Of a stretch of 64,000 bases of DNA, positions 56,301 to 64,000 are shown one piece after another. How positions within the stretch are numbered: position 1 is the stretch's first letter; every line of letters starts with the position of its first letter. This DNA is from Sphingomonas piscis (GTDB lineage Bacteria > Pseudomonadota > Alphaproteobacteria > Sphingomonadales > Sphingomonadaceae), in assembly GCF_011300455.1 (NCBI RefSeq), contig NZ_CP049869.1:1116001-1180000 (forward strand), read 5' to 3'. The translations under genes and the position numbers were made by a program. The notes under the pieces were generated by a model. That model saw nothing but the letters and a program-made list of their open reading frames with translations. It was not told the DNA's origin and did not search any database.

Positions 56301-56462
56301 ATCGGCGGGCTAATTTTCTCCACCGCTCTGACCCTATTGCTCGTGCCGGCCTTCTTCTCCATCGCCATCGACATCGAAAGCTGGATCGCGGCAAAGGGCC
56401 GGCGCTTCATCGACAATGGCGAGGAGCATGCGCCGATGAAGGGTCCCGTTCCGGCGGAGTGA
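53307..56462 (+). CDS. RND efflux pump permease (HAE1 family)
   Basis: 1051 residues, full length. Twelve membrane segments; the first begins [20 protein letters not shown], and the proton relay appears in [18 protein letters not shown] (TM4 Asp pair) with a matching [19 protein letters not shown] in TM10. Large periplasmic loops between TM1-2 and TM7-8. It expels hydrophobic drugs or lipids with proton energy. No TetR-type regulator is adjacent. Confidence 0.95.
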   Translation: MNFRNISAWCIRNPVPPIVFFIGLLLAGLLSFNTMQVNNNPDIDFPAASVGISQPGAAPTEMENQITQKVEAAIRSVNGVEEINSSVNEGYSNTFVQFVIGTDTDRAVNDIRDAIAQIRSDLPDGILEPQIQRIDISGDPILFVAAETTDMSLEQLSWYIDNKVSRRLLGVQGVAAVAREGGVDRQIRVILDPAALQTQGITAAQVNQQLRQVNLNATGGRAEVAGSEQSVRVIGNAQTAYDLSQTQITVAGGRTVRLADLGEVKDAYSEQRSIAKMNGRQVVSFNVQRSKGSSEVTTYDEAWKELRKVEQEDPRIKFREIINQVQYTKDQYKSAMHGLIEGAVLAVIVVFLFLRDMRATLISALAIPLSAIPAFWFMSLMGINLNSLSLLALSLVAGVLVDDAIVEIENIVRHMRMGKTAYQASIDAADEIGLAVLATTMSIVAVFLPVALMPGISGQFFKSFGYTVVIAVLMSLLVARMITPLIAAYFLKSHGTQEHASGPAMDKYLGILKWSLRTDRAEAYRQRHPGFGHAALSLFRDHRFWMVGVGFLAFLIQIGLFATLPMAFQPQVNVDFSIVRISLPPGTTLKQSEAVADRASSILLKDPSVERVFERVSVGSAFINVGLKADRKVTSTDFERNLAPKLSAIEDARVNFQSQNGGGPGGGGRDIVLYLGSDNPVVLEQTANKIAEEMATIPKLRAPRAMGDLVRPEIIVKPRFDLAADLGVTTTALSQTIRIATLGDLAQNSAKFSLADRQVPITVSISENARRDLSILENLPVPTTSGQSVPLKSVAEIGFGSGPTTVQRTNQIRRIAVGADLAPGMVSGDAWKLINELPTVKKLPEGVQKLNLGDSKWQAELIFYFFIALGSGVLLVFAVLVLLYRRFLSPLVNMGSLLLAPLGAGVALHIAGQAVSLPVFIGILMLFGIVAKNSILLIDFAVEMMDHGMSKVESIVEAGHKRAQPIVMTTVAMVAGMVPIAVSLTGDGSWRAPMGMTVIGGLIFSTALTLLLVPAFFSIAIDIESWIAAKGRRFIDNGEEHAPMKGPVPAE

Positions 56463-56495
56463 CTTTTTCGCGGATTGAGGCGTTAGGGTGCGGTC

Positions 56496-57752
56496 ATGAA
56501 CACGGCCGCCCTTAACCGCCTGAACATGTCCCAGCAGGGCGCCTCCGGCATGAAGCTCGCCGCGACCGGCCTGCTGTTCTTCATGATGGTGGTCTTCTTT
56601 GCCGCCCGGGCGTTCGAGCCCCGCTACCCATGGCTCGCCTATGTGAAGGCATTTGCCGAAGCGGCGATGGTGGGCGGGCTGGCGGACTGGTTCGCCGTCA
56701 CTGCACTGTTCCGCCACCCGCTCGGTCTTCCGATCCCGCACACGGCGATCATCCCCCGCAACAAGGATCGAATAGGGCAGGCGCTCGCCAATTTTCTCAA
56801 GGAAAACTTCCTGATCGCACCCGTGGTGGCAAGGCGGATGCGCAACATCGACCTTGCCGGCGCAACCGGTCGCTTCCTCAGGGCCCCGGAGGGCGAAGGC
56901 GGGCGGATCCGAGCCGGTGCGTCCCGCCTGATCGGCGACGTCTTCGAGGGACTGGACGATGAGCGGCTCGGCGGCATCGTCAAAAGCGCTGTCTCCACGC
57001 GCTTGCGGCAGATGGAGGTCTCTCCCCTACTCGGCCATGCGCTATCCTCCGCGATCGACGAAAACCGGCACGTACCGATGCTTGAGGCTGCTATCCGCTG
57101 GATGGCGCGTGCGCTGGACGCCAACGAGCCGCTGATCCGCGAGATGGTGCACAAGAAGGCCAATTGGGTGCTGAAGCTGGCGGCGCTCGACACCAAGCTG
57201 GCCGACGCAATCATCGACGGCCTGCGCAAGCTGACCCTCGAGATGTCGACCGATCCCGATCACCCAGTGCGGATCAAGGTTCAGGAAGCACTGGTCCAGC
57301 TTGCGCAGGATCTGCAATCCAAGCCTGAAACACGCGCCAAGGTCGAGGAGTGGAAAAACGACCTCCTCGCCAACAAGTCGGTGAGCGTCTGGCTGGATGC
57401 GCTTTGGCAAAAGGGGCGCGCCGGCATCATCGAGGCCACCCGTAACCCGGATGCGGCGCTGGCCGGCAAGCTTGGCGAGGTGCTCCGCACGATGGGCACG
57501 ACGCTGGAGAGCGATCCGCGAATTCGCAAGGCAATCAACCAGTTCGCCCGCCGCGCCGTTGCCGGCATGGCAGCCAGCTACGGCGGATCGATCGTCAAGC
57601 TGGTTTCCGAGACCATTCGCGGATGGGATGCGCGGACCATCACTGCGCGCCTGGAAAGCGCAGTCGGACGCGACCTTCAATACATCCGGATCAACGGGAC
57701 CCTGGTAGGCGGCCTCGTCGGCCTTGTCCTGCACGTCCTCGACACCTTCTAA
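56496..57752 (+). CDS. DUF445 (YjiN) family membrane protein
   Basis: 418 residues. An N-terminal membrane helix (GLLFFMMVVFFAARAF, about 26-42), then ALFRHPLGLPIPHTAIIPRNKDRIG, the family signature; a long helical body and a C-terminal hydrophobic GTLVGGLVGLVLHVL. Function unknown. Starts 33 bp after the RND pump, so possibly co-transcribed. Confidence 0.92.
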   Translation: MNTAALNRLNMSQQGASGMKLAATGLLFFMMVVFFAARAFEPRYPWLAYVKAFAEAAMVGGLADWFAVTALFRHPLGLPIPHTAIIPRNKDRIGQALANFLKENFLIAPVVARRMRNIDLAGATGRFLRAPEGEGGRIRAGASRLIGDVFEGLDDERLGGIVKSAVSTRLRQMEVSPLLGHALSSAIDENRHVPMLEAAIRWMARALDANEPLIREMVHKKANWVLKLAALDTKLADAIIDGLRKLTLEMSTDPDHPVRIKVQEALVQLAQDLQSKPETRAKVEEWKNDLLANKSVSVWLDALWQKGRAGIIEATRNPDAALAGKLGEVLRTMGTTLESDPRIRKAINQFARRAVAGMAASYGGSIVKLVSETIRGWDARTITARLESAVGRDLQYIRINGTLVGGLVGLVLHVLDTF

Positions 57753-57756
57753 GCCT

Positions 57757-58497
57757 ATGGACCTCGACACACTGGCCGAAAGCGCGCGCAACCGTGGCCT
57801 GAGGTTGGTCCGCTCGCGCGTTCGGACTCCCGGCAAGGGCGACTATGGCAAGGTGGGCATCACGGATGCCGCGGGCAAGCCGCTGCTCGGATTCAACGGC
57901 AAGGCGCTGACGGCGACACCCGAAGAAGCGCAGGCCTTTCTTCGCAAGCATGATGCGGCGGATTGGGGTGCATCGTTGGATCAGCCGGTGAAACGCAAGG
58001 TACAGCGGCCAAGGCAGCCCGCCAACGATCGGCAAGCCCCGCCGAAACCTGAGCGGAAACCGAAGCCACCACCAATACCTGTCGTGCGAACGGCAGAACA
58101 GGGTGACGCGGCTCAGCTTCTGCCGCTCATTCGGCTGCTGGGTTACACCCCGCACGACCAAGCACTCAAACAGCGACTTAAGAAGATGATGGCGTCCGGA
58201 AACCCGCCATTCGTTGCGACGCTTGGCGATCGGACCGTCGGCCTGTGCGGAGTTCAGGTCTCGACCATGCTGCAGCGCGAGAAGCCTGTAGGGCGGATTA
58301 CCATTCTGGTGGTCGCCGATGACGTGCGCGGCAAGGGCATCGGGCGTATGCTGGTCGACGCGGCGGAGGCTCGATTCAAGGCAGACGGCTGTGAGTTGAT
58401 CGAGGTGACGAGCAACGACCGGCACCTTGCCGCCCACGCATTCTACCGCCGGTTGGGCTTCGAACGAACCAGCATCCGCTTTGCCAAGCCACTCTAG
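57757..58497 (+). CDS. GNAT acetyltransferase with an N-terminal extension domain
   Basis: 246 residues. The C-terminal half is [22 protein letters not shown] (RGxGxG acetyl-CoA loop), then [17 protein letters not shown]. The N-terminal 100 residues form a separate small domain ([38 protein letters not shown]) followed by a Pro/Lys-rich linker ([13 protein letters not shown]). The function of the fused domain is unknown. Follows DUF445 by 4 bp and overlaps murA. Confidence 0.85.
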   Translation: MDLDTLAESARNRGLRLVRSRVRTPGKGDYGKVGITDAAGKPLLGFNGKALTATPEEAQAFLRKHDAADWGASLDQPVKRKVQRPRQPANDRQAPPKPERKPKPPPIPVVRTAEQGDAAQLLPLIRLLGYTPHDQALKQRLKKMMASGNPPFVATLGDRTVGLCGVQVSTMLQREKPVGRITILVVADDVRGKGIGRMLVDAAEARFKADGCELIEVTSNDRHLAAHAFYRRLGFERTSIRFAKPL

Positions 58498-59777
58498 CCG
58501 GCGCTGCGGCGTTCGATCGTGGCGCCGACCGCCGACAATTTCTCTTCCAGACGCTCGTAACCGCGATCGAGATGGTAGACGCGCAGAACCTCCGTCTCCC
58601 CCTCGGCGGCAAGGCCCGCAAGCACCAGGCTCATCGACGCTCGAAGGTCGGTCGCCATCACGCTCGCGCCGGTCAGCTTGTCGACGCCGTGAACCAGCGC
58701 CGAGCGCCCGCGAGTCTCGATGTTAGCGCCCATGCGCCGGAGCTCCGGCACGTGCATGTAGCGATTTTCGAAGATCGTCTCTTCAAGGAAGCTTTCTCCC
58801 TTGGCGAGGGTCAGCATCGACATGAACTGCGCCTGCATGTCGGTGGCGAAACCTGGGAACGGCGCGGTTGAGAGCGCCAAAGGCCGCAACTCGCCGGTCG
58901 ATGTCACCTTGATCCCGCGCTCATGAAACTCGATCATCAGTCCCGCTTGCGCCAACGCGTTCAGCGTCGCGCGCATGTCCTCCGCCCGGGCACCGAGCAG
59001 ATCGACCGAACCGCCCGTCATTCCGATGGCGCAGGCATAGCTGCCCGCCTCGATCCGGTCGGGCATTACCTCATAGGTGCAACCGTGAAGCGCTCCGACG
59101 CCGTCGATGATAAGGTGGCCGGATCCGATCCCCTCGATCTTCGCTCCCATCGCGACCAGCAGGTTGCACAGGTCGACGATCTCCGGCTCTCGCGCCGCAT
59201 TGAATAACTGAGTCCGGCCGGTGGTCAGAACCGCGGCCATCAGAGCATTCTCGGTCGCGCCGACGGAAACCACTGGGAAGCTGAAGTCGCCTCCGGACAG
59301 GCGACCCTTGGGCGCACTCGCCTTCACATAGCCGGCAGCAAGCTCGATCTCCGCACCCATGCATTCCAGCGCCTGTAGGTGAAGGTCGATCGGCCGGTCG
59401 CCGATTGCGCAACCGCCCGGAAGGCTGACGGTGCTTTCGCCGGCACGCGCCAGCATCGGGCCGAGCACCAGGATCGACGCGCGCATTCGGCGCACCATGT
59501 CGTAGGGTGCGACCGTTGAGGCGATCTCGGTAGCCTGAAGGGTCATGGATCGCCCGAACTGACCCGGTTTGACACCCTCGACTCGCGTCGACACGCCGAG
59601 CTGGTTCAGCAGGTGACCGAACGTATCGACGTCGGCCAGGCGCGGCAGATTGGTCAGCGTCAGCGGCTCGTCGGTGAGCAGCGCACAAGGAAGAAGGGTC
59701 AGGGCAGCATTCTTGGCGCCGCTGATGGGGATTGTGCCGTTGAGGGCATTGCCGCCCTTGATCCAGATGCTGTCCAT
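58494..59777 (-). CDS. murA: UDP-N-acetylglucosamine 1-carboxyvinyltransferase
   Basis: 427 residues. EPSP-synthase-like fold. Lys22-Asn23 in [11 protein letters not shown], catalytic Cys123 in [15 protein letters not shown] (so fosfomycin-sensitive type), [13 protein letters not shown] and the C-terminal [12 protein letters not shown]. First committed step of peptidoglycan precursor synthesis. The stop overlaps the GNAT gene by 4 bp on the opposite strand. Confidence 0.98.
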   Translation of the reverse strand: MDSIWIKGGNALNGTIPISGAKNAALTLLPCALLTDEPLTLTNLPRLADVDTFGHLLNQLGVSTRVEGVKPGQFGRSMTLQATEIASTVAPYDMVRRMRASILVLGPMLARAGESTVSLPGGCAIGDRPIDLHLQALECMGAEIELAAGYVKASAPKGRLSGGDFSFPVVSVGATENALMAAVLTTGRTQLFNAAREPEIVDLCNLLVAMGAKIEGIGSGHLIIDGVGALHGCTYEVMPDRIEAGSYACAIGMTGGSVDLLGARAEDMRATLNALAQAGLMIEFHERGIKVTSTGELRPLALSTAPFPGFATDMQAQFMSMLTLAKGESFLEETIFENRYMHVPELRRMGANIETRGRSALVHGVDKLTGASVMATDLRASMSLVLAGLAAEGETEVLRVYHLDRGYERLEEKLSAVGATIERRSAG

Positions 59778-59824
59778 CCCGGCGCTTTAACAAGTGTCAC
59801 AGGACTGACAAGAATTCTGGAAGC

Positions 59825-60157
59825 TCAGGCCTTCTCCAGCGTGCATTGCAGCGGGTGCTGATTTTCCCGCGCGAAATCGATGACCTGGCTGACCTTCGTC
59901 TCGGCCACCTCATAGGTGAAGACACCGCACACCGCGACGCCCTGCTGATGCACCTGAAGCATCACGCGGGTCGCGTCCTCGATCCCCATGTTGAAGAATT
60001 GCTGAAGGACGAGCACGACGAATTCCATCGGCGTATAATCGTCGTTGAGCATCAGGACTTTGTAGTTCGACGGCTTCTTGGTTTTGGGCCGGGTGCGCGT
60101 CGCAACGCCGGTCTGCGGCCCATCGGTGCCGCCGCCGTCCTGATCGTCGTCCGCCAT
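59825..60157 (-). CDS. clpS: ATP-dependent Clp protease adaptor ClpS
   Basis: 110 residues from ATG 60157 (116 from ATG 60175). ClpS core: [17 protein letters not shown], then [22 protein letters not shown]; the Asn-Asp pair binds N-degron substrates for delivery to ClpAP. The acidic N-terminal arm ([12 protein letters not shown]) is longer than in E. coli. clpA is not next to it here. Confidence 0.96.
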   Translation of the reverse strand: MADDDQDGGGTDGPQTGVATRTRPKTKKPSNYKVLMLNDDYTPMEFVVLVLQQFFNMGIEDATRVMLQVHQQGVAVCGVFTYEVAETKVSQVIDFARENQHPLQCTLEKA

Positions 60158-60235
60158 GTTTCGAATGCTGATCATCTCACCCGTGAATATGGCAAGCCGC
60201 CAAGCACCCGCAAGGCGGCATTGCGACCATCATTA

Positions 60236-60268
60236 CGAAAAAGCGGCCGCCCCGAGGGACGGCCGCTT
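60236..60268 (-). terminator. Rho-independent terminator of the phasin gene
   Basis: Stem AAGCGGCCG (60241-60249) with CGGCCGCTT (60260-60268). On the minus strand it is followed by a T run (complement of GAAAAA). It lies downstream of the phasin stop. Confidence 0.85.
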
Positions 60269-60300
60269 CGTCATTGCCTGAGATTTCTGGAGGGAGAGGT

Positions 60301-61032
60301 TCAGGCAACGAGAGAGTTGAGGCGCTCGGCATTGGCTGAAGCGCGGCTGGATACGGGCTGAATAGCCTCGCCGGCCAGCTTCACGAACGACTCGGTCCAG
60401 CGCGAGCTCTCGGCGACCATGCGGTCGAAGGAGGTGCGGGCGAGCTCGCTGTGGAGCTGAAGATATTCGGTCGGCGACTTGGCTTCGGCCAGCGTGCGGA
60501 TCGCGTCCGCAGCCTTCTCGAAACCGTCGCGGCTGCTGGCGACGACGTCCTGGCTCAGCGAGCGAACGCCTTCGGCGGCGACGCGGCCCGACTCGACAAC
60601 CGCTTCGACATTGGCGCGGGTCAGGTCGGCCAGTTCCTCGGCAACCTTCTGGGTGCGACGAACAGCTTCCTGGCCACGCTCACCGGCATCGGTGAAGAGC
60701 GACTGGAACGGCGCGAAGGCCGGGATGGCATCAAAGCCTGCGAAATAGTTCTTGGTAGCCATGGTTTCGATCCTTTGCTGAGAAGCGGCCGCCGCAACCT
60801 TGCGGGGCGCCTTGCGCGAAGGCTTGGCTGCCTTGGCGCGGGTTGAACGAGCCGGCTTGGGAGCAGCCTTGGCCGCGACCTTCCGGGGAGTAGGAGCCGT
60901 CTTGGTGCGTCCACGCTTTGCAGCCGGTGCGCTTTTCTCAACGACCTTGGCAGCGGTCTCCGCCACCACTTCGACGACCTTGGCCGGTGCTTCGGCCGCA
61001 GCTTCCGCGTTCGCTTTGGTTTCGTCAGCCAT
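60301..61032 (-). CDS. Phasin family protein with basic N-terminal extension
   Basis: 243 residues. The Lys/Ala/Pro-rich N-terminal 90 (PKPARSTRAKAAKPSRKAP) is followed by a phasin helical domain (about 95-225; SLFTDAGERGQEAVRRTQKV, VVESGRVAAEGVRSLSQDV). Phasins coat polyhydroxyalkanoate granules; the basic arm may bind DNA or nucleoid, as in some PhaF/PhaM-type proteins. Start 61032 (ATG GCT GAC GAA). Two repeated boxes lie upstream. Confidence 0.9.
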   Translation of the reverse strand: MADETKANAEAAAEAPAKVVEVVAETAAKVVEKSAPAAKRGRTKTAPTPRKVAAKAAPKPARSTRAKAAKPSRKAPRKVAAAASQQRIETMATKNYFAGFDAIPAFAPFQSLFTDAGERGQEAVRRTQKVAEELADLTRANVEAVVESGRVAAEGVRSLSQDVVASSRDGFEKAADAIRTLAEAKSPTEYLQLHSELARTSFDRMVAESSRWTESFVKLAGEAIQPVSSRASANAERLNSLVA

Positions 61033-61050
61033 AATCAATCAAACCCCTGT

Positions 61051-61113
61051 ATTGTTGCACTGCACAATATAGGGTGCGCCGCGGCATTTCAAGGGAAATT
61101 TTGTGCACTGCAC
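61051..61113. promoter_or_regulatory. Repeated TGCACTGCA boxes upstream of phasin and gmk
   Basis: TGCACTGCA (TGCA-C-TGCA, a perfect odd dyad) occurs at 61056-61064 and again at 61104-61112, 48 bp apart, each preceded by a TTGT. The first copy sits in the wider dyad ATTGT...ACAAT. Phasin genes are often controlled by the PHA-binding repressor PhaR, so these may be its operators; the match to a specific PhaR site was not tested. Confidence 0.55.
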
Positions 61114-61158
61114 CACCAGTCGCTTGACGGGCACGGCTCACCCGAAGCAAGAGCGGCT

Positions 61159-61812
61159 ATGGACCCGAGGACCGAAGAGCGGAGCCGGAAGCGGCGTGGA
61201 CTTCTGATCGTCCTGTCCTCGCCGTCGGGCGCGGGCAAGTCGACGATCTCGCGAATGCTTCTTCAAGCCGACACGGAAGTCACCATGTCGATCTCTGCGA
61301 CGACACGTCCCAAGCGCCCCGGTGAGGTCGACGACGTCGATTATCATTTCGTTTCAGACACCGAGTTCGACCGGCTGATCGGCGAAGGCGAGTTCGTCGA
61401 ATGGGCGCCGGTGTTCAACCATCGTTATGGCACGCCCAAGGCCCCCGTGAAGGCAGCGCTGAAGGACGGCCGTGACATCCTGTTCGACATCGACTGGCAG
61501 GGCACGCAGCAGCTTCATTCCGCGATGGGCGAGGACCTGGTCCGAATCTTCATTCTGCCGCCCTCGATGGCCGAACTGGAGCGGCGCTTGCGAAGTCGCG
61601 GTACCGACAGCGAAGAGGTCATCCTCGATCGCATGCGCCGCGCGAATGGTGAGATCAGCCACTGGGCCGAGTACGACTATGTCCTCATCAACCGTGACAC
61701 CGAAAGCTGTCTTGCCGAGGTGCAGAAGATCGTGGCTGCCGAGCGGTTGAAGAGGCAGCGTCAGCTTGGGCTGGTGTCCTTCGTCCGCGACCTTGCTGGA
61801 CCGCAGCACTAG
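61159..61812 (+). CDS. gmk: Guanylate kinase
   Basis: 217 residues. P loop SSPSGAGKST (20-29); GMP-binding TTRPKRPGEVDDVDYHF; lid FNHRYGTPK; DIDWQGTQQL. It phosphorylates GMP to GDP. Divergent from phasin and overlapping the convergent ATP12 gene by 4 bp. Uses ATG 61159. Confidence 0.97.
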   Translation: MDPRTEERSRKRRGLLIVLSSPSGAGKSTISRMLLQADTEVTMSISATTRPKRPGEVDDVDYHFVSDTEFDRLIGEGEFVEWAPVFNHRYGTPKAPVKAALKDGRDILFDIDWQGTQQLHSAMGEDLVRIFILPPSMAELERRLRSRGTDSEEVILDRMRRANGEISHWAEYDYVLINRDTESCLAEVQKIVAAERLKRQRQLGLVSFVRDLAGPQH

Positions 61813-62507
61813 GCCGCGTTCAGCAGCTCCATGAAACGTGCGCCAGCCAAGAAGTCGCGGCGGCGGTTCTCCAGAGCCAATTCCGCTTCAGCATCGGCGC
61901 CCCATTGCTCCAGCTGCCAATGGTCATCGATGCTGACGGCAGCCCAGGCGGCCTCCGGAGCGATCGCGCGTTCAAGCACTGCTAGTCCCGCGACCAGCGA
62001 CCCGCCGACTGTTACGAGAGGCGATAAGCCCGCCAGTGCGAAGGCCTCCAGCTCGTGAACCGCGCTGGATAGGCGCTCCACCGTTTCCTCGGGCTGCTCC
62101 ACGTGCATCAGCCCTTGGGTCGTCCGGAACTCGACCTGGTAGCGGCTGCGTGCCCACGCGAGCAGGGTATCCCAGGACTCCTCCTGCCGATCGACCAGTT
62201 CGCGCGGTCCCTCGGTGCGATAACAGGTGAGGTCCGCCTCCGCATATTTTGCCAGCCCTGCCGCGAACGCGTGCGGATCGGGAGCGATGCGGTCGATCGC
62301 TGCATTGGCGAGCCCCGTGAGCGGCATGGCTCGCGGGTTCACCGTATCGCTGACGTTCCGCCATTCTTCCGCAACGGCTTCTGCAAGCCTTTTGCTCGGG
62401 AGTGCCAAAGGGTCGCGCGCCGGCGTGCGCACCGGCCGACCGTCCAGCTGCACCGACCAGCCACCTTCACCATGGGCAAGCGCAACGTCCTTCCAGAAAC
62501 GCTTCAC
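61809..62507 (-). CDS. ATP12-type chaperone protein
   Basis: 232 residues from GTG 62507, with GGGAG 6 nt upstream. ATP12 signatures: VKRFWKDVALAHGEGGW, RTPARDPLALPSKRLAEAVA, MPLTGLANAAIDRI, DLTCYRTEGPRELVDRQ. Eukaryotic homologues assist F1-ATPase assembly; alphaproteobacteria carry this gene. Overlaps the small upstream gene by 4 bp. Confidence 0.93.
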   Translation of the reverse strand: MKRFWKDVALAHGEGGWSVQLDGRPVRTPARDPLALPSKRLAEAVAEEWRNVSDTVNPRAMPLTGLANAAIDRIAPDPHAFAAGLAKYAEADLTCYRTEGPRELVDRQEESWDTLLAWARSRYQVEFRTTQGLMHVEQPEETVERLSSAVHELEAFALAGLSPLVTVGGSLVAGLAVLERAIAPEAAWAAVSIDDHWQLEQWGADAEAELALENRRRDFLAGARFMELLNAA

Positions 62508-62719
62508 TGTCGCTCCCAGACCTTCTTCAGCAAGCGTGGCGCAAGCAAGCTGCCGAGCGCGCCTAGGATCGCCAGAATGGCGCCGACTTGCGGCCACCCG
62601 CCTGGCCTAAGCAGGTCGGTGCTCATTATCGCGATGCCAAGCGCAAAAACCGCCAGCCCGATGAGTCGCACGAGCATCAGTTGGTGGAACCGCGTTTTCC
62701 AAATCTGATCATCGTTCAT
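62504..62719 (-). CDS. Small two-helix membrane protein
   Basis: 71 residues from ATG 62719 (frame open to 62740). Two hydrophobic helices, LMLVRLIGLAVFALGIAIM and VGAILAILGALGSLLAP, joined by a Pro/Gly turn; basic C-terminus RLLKKVWERQ. Conserved position upstream of ATP12 suggests the same operon. Function unknown. Confidence 0.75.
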   Translation of the reverse strand: MNDDQIWKTRFHQLMLVRLIGLAVFALGIAIMSTDLLRPGGWPQVGAILAILGALGSLLAPRLLKKVWERQ

Positions 62720-63386
62720 GTGAGGCTCCCACGAGTTCACGCGCGATGGCGAGCACGTCCGCGGGTGTGTCCGCTACGGCCGCGGCGCCCGACGCGAGCA
62801 ACTCTGACGGCTCATGATAGCCCCAGGTCACGCCGATACCGAACGCGCCCGCAGCCTTGGCCATCCCCATGTCATAGCTGGTGTCTCCGATGACGACCGT
62901 GGCCGCCGGCTCCGCCCCGGCATCGCTCATCGCCAGCTGCGCCATCGATGGGTGCGGCTTGGAAGGGTGACGGTCGCTGGTTTGCAGCGAAACGAACCGG
63001 GCGTGGATGTCATGGCTAGCGAGGCAAAGCTGCAGCCCACGATCCGACTTGCCGGTCGCGACCGCCAGCAGCCAGCCGTCCGCTTCCAATGCTTCGAGCA
63101 GATCGAGGATGCCATCGAACAGAGGTTCGGAAACCTCACCGGCGTGCCGCATGGCATGAAACTTGGCCTTGTAGGTCTCGGCAATCGCAACGTGGCGCTC
63201 CGACGATTCGGCGGGAAGCAGCGCGGCAATCGCCTGCACCAGACTAAGCCCGATGATTCGTCGGCACGCCGCCGGGCAAAGGGCAGGCAGCCCTTGCTCG
63301 GCCATCGCCAGGTTCAGCGCATGGTGAATCGTGTGGCCGCTGTCGACCAGCGTTCCGTCGCAGTCGAAAATGGCGAGCCGATTCAC
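62709..63386 (-). CDS. HAD-superfamily phosphatase (phosphoglycolate-phosphatase-like)
   Basis: 225 residues from GTG 63386. HAD motifs: DCDGTLVDSG (I), VATGKSD (II), a conserved Lys in the HPSKPHPSMAQLA segment (III) and VVIGDTSYDMGMAKAAG (IV). Cap domain at about 15-80. It dephosphorylates small phosphate esters; exact substrate unknown. Overlaps the RluC-type gene by 4 bp and the small membrane gene by 11 bp. Confidence 0.92.
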   Translation of the reverse strand: MNRLAIFDCDGTLVDSGHTIHHALNLAMAEQGLPALCPAACRRIIGLSLVQAIAALLPAESSERHVAIAETYKAKFHAMRHAGEVSEPLFDGILDLLEALEADGWLLAVATGKSDRGLQLCLASHDIHARFVSLQTSDRHPSKPHPSMAQLAMSDAGAEPAATVVIGDTSYDMGMAKAAGAFGIGVTWGYHEPSELLASGAAAVADTPADVLAIARELVGASHER

Positions 63387-64000
63387 CCGCGCCTGCCTTT
63401 GGGCGCAGCTGAACGACCCCGGTTCCGACGTTCGCCTTTGCGGTCCCGGCGCCGGTTCTTGGCTGCGGCTGCAGCACGGCGTTGCTTCACCTCCGGCGTC
63501 GCAGCCGGATCCTCCCGGTCCAGCGGCAGGTGATCACCCGCCATCGGCTCGAAGCCGAGCGTCGCCAGCGTTTCCGCGAAATGCGCAGGGAGCTCCGCCG
63601 TTACGTCGATCTCACCGCCGTCGGGCGCATCGACCCGGATGCGTCGGGCATGCAGGTGCAACTTCCGGCTGATCCCGCCGGTCAGAAAGGCTTCGGCTCC
63701 GCCGTATTTCGCGTCGCCCACGATAGGGTGTCCCAATGCCGCCATGTGCGCGCGCAGCTGATGCGTCCGGCCGGTCAGCGGCTGAAGCTCGACCCAAGCG
63801 GCGCGGTTGCCGGCACGGTCCACCAGTCGCCAGCGGGTCTTCGCCGATAAGCCATTCTCCTTGTCGACATGCATCTTCTCGCCGCCGGTACCCGGTTGCT
63901 TGGCCAGCGGGAGGTCGATCAGCCCCTCGTCCGGCGACGGCACTCCGACGATGATCGCCCAGTAGACCTTGCGCGCCGTTCGGCCCGAGAAGGTCTTGGC
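63383..64000 (-). CDS. RluA/RluC-family rRNA pseudouridine synthase, C-terminal part (cut by window)
   Basis: 206 codons visible; the 5' end lies beyond 64000. RluA-family C-terminal sequence: SGRTARKVYWAIIVG, LQPLTGRTHQLRAHMAALGHPIVGDAKYGG. The catalytic Asp region (GRLDxxTSG) lies outside. A basic low-complexity tail (NRRRDRKGERRNRGR) ends the protein. Probably RluC/RluD-like for 23S rRNA. First of an operon with the HAD, small membrane and ATP12 genes. Confidence 0.92.
   Translation of the reverse strand, partial: AKTFSGRTARKVYWAIIVGVPSPDEGLIDLPLAKQPGTGGEKMHVDKENGLSAKTRWRLVDRAGNRAAWVELQPLTGRTHQLRAHMAALGHPIVGDAKYGGAEAFLTGGISRKLHLHARRIRVDAPDGGEIDVTAELPAHFAETLATLGFEPMAGDHLPLDREDPAATPEVKQRRAAAAAKNRRRDRKGERRNRGRSAAPKGRRG

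Overview
The window is GC-rich alphaproteobacterial chromosome, most likely from the order Sphingomonadales (Sphingomonas-like). Several things point there: serine palmitoyltransferase with its own acyl carrier protein, the cell-cycle regulator SciP, an L21 protein with a charged tail, a TonB-dependent receptor of a sphingomonad type, and short intergenic repeats typical of this order. No species can be named from sequence alone.

Layout. 1-4907: an alpha-glucan locus (tryptophan-halogenase-like flavoprotein, periplasmic GH13 amylase with a one-base frameshift, GH13 alpha-glucosidase). 5062-12532: an integrative element about 7.5 kb long, inserted at the 3' end of a tRNA-Ser(CGA) gene. It is bounded by a 14-bp direct repeat that stops exactly at the tRNA CCA end. 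It carries a tyrosine integrase, an AlpA-like regulator, a run of small phage- or satellite-like genes including a probable HUH replication protein, and a cargo of one SEC-C zinc protein and two divergent HEPN-type proteins that look like defence genes. 12749-17333: hspQ, rplU-rpmA, a GNAT enzyme, a metal-dependent hydrolase with its divergent TetR regulator sharing one palindromic operator, and obgE.

17330-26035 is a lipid region: cerR-acp-spt for sphingoid/ceramide synthesis, a hybrid histidine kinase, a nucleotidyltransferase-like protein and a diacylglycerol/ceramide-kinase-like protein, then lptF-lptG. Sphingomonads characteristically use glycosphingolipid in place of LPS, so LptFG next to sphingolipid synthesis is a notable arrangement. 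26116-37542: TonB-dependent receptor preceded by a G9 tract, LytTR regulator, zinc alcohol dehydrogenase, fatty-acid-hydroxylase-like protein, L,D-transpeptidase, a large GNAT protein, exonuclease III, an A-type Fe-S carrier and an M23 peptidase.

37904-49655 is housekeeping: serC-serA behind a structured leader, purA, fabI, BrkB, DnaJ-like protein, pdxH, a CDF metal transporter, PhzF, a Nudix enzyme and mnmA. 49732-64000: sciP, two YeaQ-type membrane proteins around a SIMPL protein, an RND efflux pair, DUF445, murA, clpS, a phasin with repeated operator-like boxes, gmk, an ATP12-type chaperone, a HAD phosphatase and a truncated RluC-type pseudouridine synthase.

Two genes (amylase and spt) are each broken by loss of one base in a short homopolymer. 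The spt break in particular suggests base-calling error rather than biology. The most promising undescribed material is the HEPN/SEC-C cargo of the tRNA-Ser element and the sphingolipid-kinase-LptFG neighbourhood.
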